Assembly (NCBI RefSeq): GCF_019711515.1
Contig: NZ_JAIGNO010000002.1
Location: 434,001 to 498,000 of the forward strand
Origin: Qipengyuania qiaonensis
GTDB lineage: Bacteria > Pseudomonadota > Alphaproteobacteria > Sphingomonadales > Sphingomonadaceae
Length of the DNA stretch: 64,000 nucleotides
Direction: 5' to 3'
The translations under genes were made by a program, and so were the position numbers. A model generated the notes under the pieces. The model saw nothing but the letters and a program-made list of their open reading frames with translations. It did not search any database and was not told the DNA's origin. Each line of letters starts with the position of its first letter. The stretch's first letter is position 1. Shown here piece by piece: positions 57,286 through 64,000 of this stretch.

Positions 57286-57634
57286 AGTCGCACACGGTGA
57301 TGAGACCCCTGAAACTGTCGATGAGATCGATTGGGCGCGCATCGAGATCGAGATTGCCTGTCGTGAGCCAGGCCCGTGCCGACATGTCGTCACTGCCGAG
57401 CAGGGCATCGAGCGAACGGAACAGCCTCAGCAGGAACTGCGCGGCCTCGAACGATTTGCTCGCCGGATCGAGTTCGGCCTTGCCTGATCGCAGCCGCGAA
57501 GCGGTCGCCTCGGATACACCCAGGATCGCCCCGAGTTTATGATTTGTGAAACCCCAGAACTCGGCGATCCGCGCGACGGCGGCAGTCAGCACATTTCCAT
57601 CGTCGGCCTGTGTTTCCAAAGGTCTGGTAGTCAT
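57257..57634 (-). CDS. Xre/MbcA/ParS-type antitoxin
   Basis: The ATG at 57634 with AAGGAG six bases upstream gives 125 residues. The N-terminal helix-turn-helix lies at about 28-55 (NHKLGAILGVSEATASRLRS). The C-terminal toxin-binding domain is at about 75-120 (ARAWLTTGNLDLDARPIDLI). This is the DUF2384/MbcA architecture that pairs with RES toxins, and the first gene of the pair. It probably represses its own promoter through the inverted repeat at 57650-57700. Confidence 0.88.
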   Translation of the reverse strand: MTTRPLETQADDGNVLTAAVARIAEFWGFTNHKLGAILGVSEATASRLRSGKAELDPASKSFEAAQFLLRLFRSLDALLGSDDMSARAWLTTGNLDLDARPIDLIDSFRGLITVCDYVDAHRARV

Positions 57635-57649
57635 CGCCACTCCTTTCAA

Positions 57650-57700
57650 ATGGAAGATATAGAGAAATATCATTCAAATGCAAGAATTTTGATCTTCCAT
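57650..57700. promoter_or_regulatory. Operator-like inverted repeat ahead of the RES/Xre pair
   Basis: ATGGAAGAT (57650-57658) and ATCTTCCAT (57692-57700) are exact 9-base inverted arms 33 bases apart. TTCAAATG also repeats directly (57645-57652 and 57673-57680). The segment is much richer in A and T than its surroundings and probably holds the antitoxin-controlled promoter. Confidence 0.6.
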
Positions 57701-57835
57701 CGTCGTCTTGCGGCAGAACATCGGAACCACTCCGGGAGATATCGCGACATAGACCATATCGCCGCACTCGATGGAATTTTGAGCCGACTTTGCAGCTCGC
57801 GTGGCTCCAAGGGTCCGACGCCGGCCCCGGTCGGT

Positions 57836-58318
57836 TCAGCCCGGTCGGGTAGGCCGGTCGTCGGGGACGGCGGTGGCGGTGGCCGCTTCCGCTTTTCTTT
57901 CGGCGCGCGCCGCTTTGACTTCGGCGTCGTGAGCACGGTCACGCTCGCGCCATAGCCCGACCTGACCCCGCACCTGCCCATAGGCGAAGACCATCAGCAG
58001 CCCCCCGATTACGGCAAGGTTCTTGAGCGCCATCACCGCCTGGACCTGGTCGGTAACCTTCTCATGGAAGAAAACCGTCGCGAGCGCCGTGAAGACGATC
58101 AACGCCGCACTCGCGATGCGGGTCATGAAACCGCTTGCCAGCACCAGTCCGGCAAGGATCTCGAACACGCCGACAGCGAGGGCGAGGCTACCGGGGAAGG
58201 GCGACTCAGCTTCCATGTATGCGGCGGTTCCGGCCGGGTCCATGACCTTGCCGAGCCCCGCGAAGACGAACAGAGCGCCAAGCAATATGCGCCCGATCAG
58301 CGCTGCGATGGTAGCCAT
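57836..58318 (-). CDS. DoxX-family membrane protein
   Basis: The 160-residue product has four membrane helices. The start IGRILLGALFVFAGLGKVMD is typical of DoxX. Asp/Glu and Gly positions in FPGSLALAVGVFEILAGLVL also match. A charged Ala/Arg/Glu-rich tail follows helix four. The family includes quinone-linked redox proteins and unknown roles. It is leftward, in line with its neighbours. Confidence 0.87.
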   Translation of the reverse strand: MATIAALIGRILLGALFVFAGLGKVMDPAGTAAYMEAESPFPGSLALAVGVFEILAGLVLASGFMTRIASAALIVFTALATVFFHEKVTDQVQAVMALKNLAVIGGLLMVFAYGQVRGQVGLWRERDRAHDAEVKAARAERKAEAATATAVPDDRPTRPG

Positions 58319-58371
58319 TGATTTTTCTCCCCGTTATCTGCTTTCGAATTCGCCTGCCTTCCGGAAGTTCC

Positions 58372-59547
58372 CTAGTCTTCGACCGCGAAACTCAGCTCGG
58401 CATGGTCCCGCAGGCGCACGACCAGCGCTTCGCCAAGGAATGAGCCGGGCGTTCCGACACCGCCTTTCGCTTCGCTGTCCAGCAGCGCCATACCGGTTTC
58501 GGCCAGCATCCGGCTGGTCGAGCCATAACCCGGGTCGTATTTGCCCTTAACGCCATAATGCAGCCGCTTGCCATCGGGCCATTCGCCGACGAACAGCACG
58601 TCGTAAAAGCCGTTCTCGCGCTCTTCCTTGCTCGGTCCCTCGCCCGGCTTGGGCGGTTTGGCGCCGAAGGGGTTCTTGAGCATGTCGACCACCGCATTGG
58701 CGGCTGCCTTGCCCGCTTCGCCGGGGCTGGTGAGCATCATTTCGTCGTAACGAAAGTCCTCACCATAAGGGTGGTCGCGCAGGAAGTTCGTGCGGTGAAC
58801 GTTTTTCGTGTTGATCGTCGCCATGATGAAGGGCGCGGACCATTTGCCCAGTTCGTCCTCATAGCGCGGGATCATGCCCGAAGGCTGATCGGGGCCTGTG
58901 AAACCCGGCGTCAGGCCGAAGGGGTCGTTGAGGACCTTGATGATTCCGGGGTTCCTGGCAGCGGCTTTCATCGTCGCGGTGAGGCTGGCGGCCGTGCCGC
59001 CCGAGAACGTCCCCTGCATGGCGCGGACACGACCCTTGATGCGTGGTGCGGGCGATCCATGACGCGCGATCGCTTCCTGCTGCAGCATGAGAACGCCGAG
59101 ATCGAACGGGATGGAATCGAAGCCGCTGGAGAAAGTGATCCGCGCGCCCGATTCCTGCGCTGTATCGTGATGCCGATCGATCTGCTCTCGCATCCATGCC
59201 GGTTCCCCGCACAGATCGGCATAGTCCGTGCCCGTTTTCACGCAGGCGGCGACCAGTGCATCGCCATAGAGCTGGTATGGACCGACCGTCGTCAGCACAA
59301 CTCTGGTGCGGTTGCACATCGCCTCGAGACTAGCCGGATCGTCCGCATCGGCGACCACGAGCGGAGTCGACGCGGGTGCGCCGATCTCGTCTCGCACGGC
59401 TTCGAGCTTGTCTCTGCTGCGGCCTGCCATGGCCCATGTCGGACCGTTCGCCGCGTTGCCGTATTCGCGCACGAAATGCTCCGCGACAAGGCGGCCGGTA
59501 TAGCCGGTGGCGCCATAGACGATGATATCGAATTCGCGGGTAGCCAT
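58372..59547 (-). CDS. Saccharopine dehydrogenase-like NAD(P)-binding protein
   Basis: The ATG at 59547 gives 391 residues. The Rossmann motif DIIVYGATGYTGRLVAEHFV is at the N-terminus, and DLCGEPAWMREQIDRHHDTA near 113 belongs to the saccharopine dehydrogenase-like family. Such proteins act as trans-acting enoyl reductase-like or oxidoreductase enzymes with unknown substrates. It is not a lysine-pathway enzyme by context. Confidence 0.85.
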   Translation of the reverse strand: MATREFDIIVYGATGYTGRLVAEHFVREYGNAANGPTWAMAGRSRDKLEAVRDEIGAPASTPLVVADADDPASLEAMCNRTRVVLTTVGPYQLYGDALVAACVKTGTDYADLCGEPAWMREQIDRHHDTAQESGARITFSSGFDSIPFDLGVLMLQQEAIARHGSPAPRIKGRVRAMQGTFSGGTAASLTATMKAAARNPGIIKVLNDPFGLTPGFTGPDQPSGMIPRYEDELGKWSAPFIMATINTKNVHRTNFLRDHPYGEDFRYDEMMLTSPGEAGKAAANAVVDMLKNPFGAKPPKPGEGPSKEERENGFYDVLFVGEWPDGKRLHYGVKGKYDPGYGSTSRMLAETGMALLDSEAKGGVGTPGSFLGEALVVRLRDHAELSFAVED

Positions 59548-59622
59548 GCTCAACTCTCCTTTGCCCGACTGAATGCGCGCGGCGCAGGGGAGAGTCAAAG
59601 ACGTAGCGTCAGGGCGGCTTCT

Positions 59623-60177
59623 TCAAAGCCGCGGCAGGGTGACCCCGCGCTGGCCCATATATTTGCCCGCGCGGTCCTTGTAGCTCGTCTCGCAGCGTTC
59701 GTTGCCTTGGAGGAACAGGAACTGGCACGCGCCTTCATTGGCGTAGATCTTCGCAGGCAGCGGTGTCGTATTCGAGAACTCCAGCGTCACGTGCCCTTCC
59801 CAGCCCGGTTCGAGCGGGGTGACGTTCACTATGATACCGCAGCGCGCATAGGTGCTCTTGCCGAGGCAGATGACCAGCACGTCCTCGGGAACGCGGAAAT
59901 ATTCGACCGTGCGCGCCAGCGCGAAGCTGTTGGGCGGAATAACGCAGATATCGGTTTCGCGATCGACGAAGCTGTTCGATGCGAAGTCTTTCGGATCGAC
60001 CACCGCGCTGTCGACATTGGTGAAGATCTTGAACTCGGGCGCCACGCGCGCGTCGTAACCATAGCTCGACAGCCCGTAGCTGATCACCCCTTCGCGACGC
60101 TGCGCCTCGACGAAGGGCTCGATTATCCCCTCATTCATCGCCTTGTCGCGGATCCACTTATCCGAAAGAATCGCCAT
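59623..60177 (-). CDS. dcd: dCTP deaminase
   Basis: The ATG at 60177 gives 184 residues. The motifs [38 protein letters not shown] with the catalytic Glu, and [20 protein letters not shown] are the Dcd signature. The enzyme converts dCTP to dUTP for dTMP synthesis. It lies directly downstream of putA (60 bases), on the same strand. Confidence 0.95.
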   Translation of the reverse strand: MAILSDKWIRDKAMNEGIIEPFVEAQRREGVISYGLSSYGYDARVAPEFKIFTNVDSAVVDPKDFASNSFVDRETDICVIPPNSFALARTVEYFRVPEDVLVICLGKSTYARCGIIVNVTPLEPGWEGHVTLEFSNTTPLPAKIYANEGACQFLFLQGNERCETSYKDRAGKYMGQRGVTLPRL

Positions 60178-60237
60178 AGCGTAACGATTCCCGAGCCGCG
60201 CCACGGGGGCAAGCGGCCCGGGTGATTTATCCGCCCT

Positions 60238-63200
60238 TTAGCTCGCGAGCAGCGTTGCGTTGCCGCCGGCAGCGGTCGTGTCGATGCACACCACGCGTTC
60301 GGTCGCGAAGCGGGCGACATAGTGCGGGCCGCCTGCCTTGGGGCCGGTGCCCGAAAGCCCTTCGCCGCCGAAGGGCTGGCTTTCGACCACCGCGCCGATC
60401 TGGTTGCGGTTGACGTAGAAATTGCCGACCTTCGCCCGCGCTTCCACAAAGGCGCGCGTATCGTCGTTCCGGCTATGGAGGCCGAGAGTCAGGCCGAAGC
60501 CGGTGGCGTTGATGTCCTCGACCACGCGCCCAAGATCGGCGGCGCGATAGCGGACGACATGCAGAACGGGGCCGAAATTCTCGCGCTTGAGGTCGAGGAT
60601 CGAATCCATTTCGATAATCGTCGGCGCGACGAAGCATCCGGCATTGGCGCCGCGATGCAGGCGGCGGCGCCATACGGGACGGCCGCCCTTTTTGCGGCGG
60701 GCGACGTGGCGTTCGAGCGAGGACTTGGCATCCGGATCGATGACCGGGCCGACATCGGTGGCAAGATGTTCGGGATTGCCGATGGTCAAGGCTTCGAAAC
60801 CGCCGCGGATCATGCGCAGCATGTCGTCGTAAACATCGTCCTGAATGTACAGCACACGCAGCGCCGAACAGCGCTGGCCGGCACTCTGGAAGGCCGAGGC
60901 GACGACATCGCGCGTCACCTGTTCGGGCAGGGCGGTGGAATCGACGACCATCGCGTTCTGGCCACCGGTTTCGGCGATCAGCGTGGCGATCGGTCCGTCC
61001 CGGGCGGCCAGACTTCGATTGATCGCCTGCGCGGTCTGCGTCGAACCGGTGAAGGCGACACCCGCAATGCGCGGGTCCGAGGTAATGAATTCGCCCACAT
61101 CGCCCGCACCGGGAAGCAGTTGGAAGGCTTCTTCGGGAATGCCTGCCTCGTGGCACAACCGCACCGCAAGCGCGGCGATCAGCGGGGTCTGTTCGGCGGG
61201 CTTGGCGACCACGGTGTTGCCGGCTGCCAGCGCCGCGGCGGGGGTGCCGATGAAGATCGCCAACGGGAAGTTCCAGGGGGAAATGCAGGCGAAGACGCCG
61301 CGCCCGTGCAGGCTCAGGCGGTTTTCTTCGCCCGTTGGGCCGGGCAACGGGATCGGGGCGGTGAACTGCCGCCGTGCCTCATTGGCGTAGAAGCGCAGGA
61401 AGTCGACCGCCTCGCGCAGTTCGAGCACCGCGTCGAGCAGGGTCTTGCCTGCTTCCCGCTGACACAGGCTGAGAAATTCGTCCGTATGTTCCTCGAACAG
61501 GTCGGCGGCCGCCTCCAGCAGCAGTGCACGCTTCTCGCCGCCGAGCCGATCCCAGCCGGGCTGGATCGCTTCGGCGCGCGTGATCGCTTCTTCGACCTCG
61601 AAATCGAGCGCGTCGCGCCGGGTGCCGACTTCCGCGGACAGATCGTGAGGCTTGTTGATCGGCGCAATTTCGCCCTGGGCGCCGGACTTGAAGGTCGGCT
61701 CGGCATCCCAGTGTCGGCTTTCGAGCACCTCGAGGCGTTCCAGCAAGGGCTCGAGTACCAGCGGATCGGACAGGTCGATCCCGGCCGAATTGCGACGGTC
61801 GGGGAAGATATCGGTGGGAAGCGGAATCGTCGGATTGCGGTAGGGCTCGAGCGCGGCGAGATCCGCAACCGGGTCGGTCGCCAGCTCGCGCGCGGGCACG
61901 TCGGCATCGGCCATGCGATTGACGAAGGAGCTGTTGGCCCCGTTCTCGAGCAGGCGGCGCACGAGATAGGCGAGCAGATCCTTGTGCGTGCCGGTCGGCG
62001 CGTAAATGCGCACATTGGTGCGCTTGTCGCCCTCCATCTGCGCGAGCGCGCCATAGACGTCCTCGCCCATGCCGTGGAGGCGCTGGAACTCGAGCGGCTT
62101 GTTTCCAGCCAGCGCCTTGATCGCGCCGATCGTATAGGCGTTGTGCGTGGCGAAGGCGGGATAGATGACATCGTCCGCCGCAAGCATCTTCTCCGCGCAG
62201 GCGAGGTAGCTGACATCGGTGGCCAGCTTGCGCGTGAAGACCGGGAAATCCTTGTACCCGCCGACATGGCTGAGCTTGATTTCGGTATCCCAGTAGGCGC
62301 CCTTCACCAGACGGACGAAGAACTTGCGATCGTGTTTGCGGGCCAGCCGGGCCACCCAATCGATCATCGGCGCTCCGCGCTTCTGATAGGCTTGAACGGC
62401 GAGGCCGAAGCCTTCCCAGCGGCTGCCATCGGGCCGGGCGAACAGGCTGTCGTCGCGGGCCAGCGCCTCGATCAGATCCATCGACAGTTCGAGCCGGTCG
62501 GCTTCTTCGGCATCGATGGTGAAATGGATATTCGCGTCGCGCGCCGCCGTGGCGAGATCGCGGACGATGGGGAGCAGATCCGCGATCGCAAGATCGGCGT
62601 GAAGATAGGTGTATTTCGGATGCAGGGCCGACAGCTTGACCGAGATGCCGGGCGAGGTGCGCACATCGCCCGTCGCCTCGCGCACGAGCCGGTCGATCGC
62701 CTTGTGATAGTTGACACGGTAGCGTTCGGCATCGTCATAGGTCATCGCCGCTTCGCCCAGCATGTCGAAGCTGTGCGACAAGCCGCGCGCGCGTTCGGGT
62801 GCGGCGCGCTTCAGCGATTCATCGATCGTGCGCCCGTAAACGAACTGGCCGCCCAGGATGCGCATGGCCTGCAAGGTCGCCTTGCGGATGACCGGCTCGC
62901 CCAGGCGGTTGACCGCGCTCTTGAGCGAGCGGCGCATGCCCTTTTGCGCCTCTTCGGGCCGTTCCAGCACTTCACCCGTCAGCATCAGCGAGAAGGTCGC
63001 CGCATTGACGAAGGTGGACGAGCTTTCGCCCATATGTTCGGCCCAGTCGATATCGCCGATCTTGTCGCGGATCAGCGCATCGGCGGTCGCCGCATCGGGC
63101 ACGCGCAACAGTGCTTCGGCGAGACACATCAGCGCCACACCTTCCTCTGTGGCGAGGCCGTATTGCTGCAGGAAGGCGTCGATCCCGCTGGCCTTGCGCT

Positions 63201-63375
63201 TGCGCGCGTCCTCGATCAACCGGATGGCGATGCGTGCCGCATTTGCGTGTTTGGCACTTGCGCCTGCCGCCTGGGCCATGCGTTCGACGATGCAGGCATT
63301 CTCTTCCGCGCGATAGGCTTCGCGAACGGCTTGACGAGAGATGGGGGACAGGCGGGCAGGATCGTGCAGGGCCAT
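60238..63375 (-). CDS. putA: Bifunctional proline dehydrogenase/P5C dehydrogenase
   Basis: The product has 1045 residues. The PRODH barrel covers about 90-450, with DAEEADRLELSMDLIEALAR and VKGAYWDTEIK. The aldehyde dehydrogenase half covers about 510-1030, with the Glu in AETGGQNAMVVDSTALPEQV and the nucleophile Cys in SAGQRCSALRVLYIQ. It oxidises proline to glutamate through channelled P5C. No ribbon-helix-helix DNA-binding domain is visible at the N-terminus, so it is not an autorepressor like E. coli PutA. Confidence 0.95.
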   Translation of the reverse strand: MALHDPARLSPISRQAVREAYRAEENACIVERMAQAAGASAKHANAARIAIRLIEDARKRKASGIDAFLQQYGLATEEGVALMCLAEALLRVPDAATADALIRDKIGDIDWAEHMGESSSTFVNAATFSLMLTGEVLERPEEAQKGMRRSLKSAVNRLGEPVIRKATLQAMRILGGQFVYGRTIDESLKRAAPERARGLSHSFDMLGEAAMTYDDAERYRVNYHKAIDRLVREATGDVRTSPGISVKLSALHPKYTYLHADLAIADLLPIVRDLATAARDANIHFTIDAEEADRLELSMDLIEALARDDSLFARPDGSRWEGFGLAVQAYQKRGAPMIDWVARLARKHDRKFFVRLVKGAYWDTEIKLSHVGGYKDFPVFTRKLATDVSYLACAEKMLAADDVIYPAFATHNAYTIGAIKALAGNKPLEFQRLHGMGEDVYGALAQMEGDKRTNVRIYAPTGTHKDLLAYLVRRLLENGANSSFVNRMADADVPARELATDPVADLAALEPYRNPTIPLPTDIFPDRRNSAGIDLSDPLVLEPLLERLEVLESRHWDAEPTFKSGAQGEIAPINKPHDLSAEVGTRRDALDFEVEEAITRAEAIQPGWDRLGGEKRALLLEAAADLFEEHTDEFLSLCQREAGKTLLDAVLELREAVDFLRFYANEARRQFTAPIPLPGPTGEENRLSLHGRGVFACISPWNFPLAIFIGTPAAALAAGNTVVAKPAEQTPLIAALAVRLCHEAGIPEEAFQLLPGAGDVGEFITSDPRIAGVAFTGSTQTAQAINRSLAARDGPIATLIAETGGQNAMVVDSTALPEQVTRDVVASAFQSAGQRCSALRVLYIQDDVYDDMLRMIRGGFEALTIGNPEHLATDVGPVIDPDAKSSLERHVARRKKGGRPVWRRRLHRGANAGCFVAPTIIEMDSILDLKRENFGPVLHVVRYRAADLGRVVEDINATGFGLTLGLHSRNDDTRAFVEARAKVGNFYVNRNQIGAVVESQPFGGEGLSGTGPKAGGPHYVARFATERVVCIDTTAAGGNATLLAS

Positions 63376-63471
63376 ACGACTCCGAAGAAAAGGAGGGTTG
63401 ATTCAGGCCCCTTGGACCCGAGGTCTTTCCCTTTCAAGCTTTGTGAAACGCGCTTGTTCCGTAACGTCCGA

Positions 63472-64000
63472 TCAGGACTGGGCGGCGAACCAGTCTGCGA
63501 CCGCCTGCTTCGCATTTGCGGGCAGGTGCAGGCCGAGTTTGCTGCGGCGCCACAGTACGTCTTCGACAGCGCGCGCGTATTCCGCATCGACGAGGTAGCG
63601 CAGTTCCGCCTCGTACAGATTTCCGCCCATATGCGGACCCAGTCCGTCCAGGGAATCGGCGTTGCCAATCACCGCATCCAGCCGGGTGCCATAGGCACGG
63701 GCGAGCCGCAGCAGCATTTCCGGAGGTATCCATGCGTAGCGTTCGCTGGCGCGCCACAGGAAGGCGGCGAAATCGCCTTCCGGCATGTCGCCTCCGGGCA
63801 AGTGGGCATGGGCGGTCCATGTCTTGCCCGGCACGTCGAACACCTTCCCCAGCTTTTCCAGCGCGTGCTCGGCAAGCTTGCGATAGGTCGTGATCTTGCC
63901 GCCATAGACCGACAGGATCGGCGCGCCGCCTTCGGCATCCAGCTCGAAGACATAGTCGCGCGTTACGGTCGAATTTTTCGCCGCATTGTCTTCGTAGAGC
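63472..64000 (-). CDS. glpD: Glycerol-3-phosphate dehydrogenase, C-terminal part (5' end outside window)
   Basis: The frame enters from the right edge and ends at 63472, giving 176 residues. NSTVTRDYVFELDAEGGAPI and SVYGGKITTYRKLAEHALEK are GlpD landmarks, followed by the C-terminal cap domain with LGPHMGGNLYEAELRYLVDA. The enzyme feeds electrons from glycerol-3-phosphate into quinone. It is upstream of putA, 96 bases away, on the same strand. Confidence 0.93.
   Translation of the reverse strand, partial: LYEDNAAKNSTVTRDYVFELDAEGGAPILSVYGGKITTYRKLAEHALEKLGKVFDVPGKTWTAHAHLPGGDMPEGDFAAFLWRASERYAWIPPEMLLRLARAYGTRLDAVIGNADSLDGLGPHMGGNLYEAELRYLVDAEYARAVEDVLWRRSKLGLHLPANAKQAVADWFAAQS

Noticed and set aside
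58343-58362. Imperfect copy of the tRNA-Gly 3' end as an attachment site
   Set aside because: TTCGAATTCGCCTGCC resembles the T-arm only partly, with an inserted base and mismatches, so it is not a convincing att repeat.

Overview
The window looks like a chromosomal segment of an alphaproteobacterium of the order Sphingomonadales, probably the Erythrobacter/Qipengyuania group. This is inferred from the high G+C codon use, the gene families and the small order-typical hypothetical proteins. No rRNA, CRISPR array or intact insertion sequence is visible. One tRNA gene is present (tRNA-Gly, GCC).

Bases 1-16370 are a flagellar locus. One arm reads leftward: a MotA/TolQ-like gene and a short MotB-like partner, flgA, flgM, a FlgN-like gene, then a lytic transglycosylase, flhA and fliA. 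The other arm reads rightward: flgB-C-D-E-F-G-H-I-J-K-L, motA, motB. Three sites match the sigma-54 -24/-12 consensus perfectly and sit ahead of flgB, flgA and the transglycosylase-flhA-fliA operon. A matched inverted repeat occurs twice in the intergenic regions. The architecture is therefore sigma-54 for the structural and export genes plus a FliA/FlgM sigma-28 switch. The hook proteins are unusually short (FlgD 93 aa, FlgE 270 aa).

Bases 16392-47831 are mostly housekeeping: gyrB, serine dehydratase, an acyl-CoA synthetase, guaA with an endonuclease III-like gene, an atypical Nramp transporter, tldD, an orphan ABC ATPase, nadB, a PilZ protein, an alpha/beta hydrolase, nrdA and nrdB (separated by a diguanylate cyclase but each preceded by an NrdR-type box), a MarR-free argB-YggT-folD stretch, marC, a LON-domain protein, a thioredoxin-TPR protein and tRNA-Gly. 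Small Sphingomonadales-type hypothetical and lipoprotein genes are scattered between them.

Bases 47832-57700 form the accessory block. A leftward unit of ECF sigma factor, FecR-type anti-sigma, STN-bearing TonB-dependent receptor and a large autotransporter ends at a strong terminator. A small acidic outer-membrane barrel gene is divergent from it. Beyond it lies a RES/Xre toxin-antitoxin pair with its own operator-like inverted repeat. This block is the best candidate for an undescribed system: a Fec-style surface-signalling cassette whose apparent output is an autotransporter rather than an uptake permease.

Bases 57836-64000 return to core metabolism: DoxX, a saccharopine dehydrogenase-like enzyme, dcd, bifunctional putA and the 3' end of glpD, all leftward.
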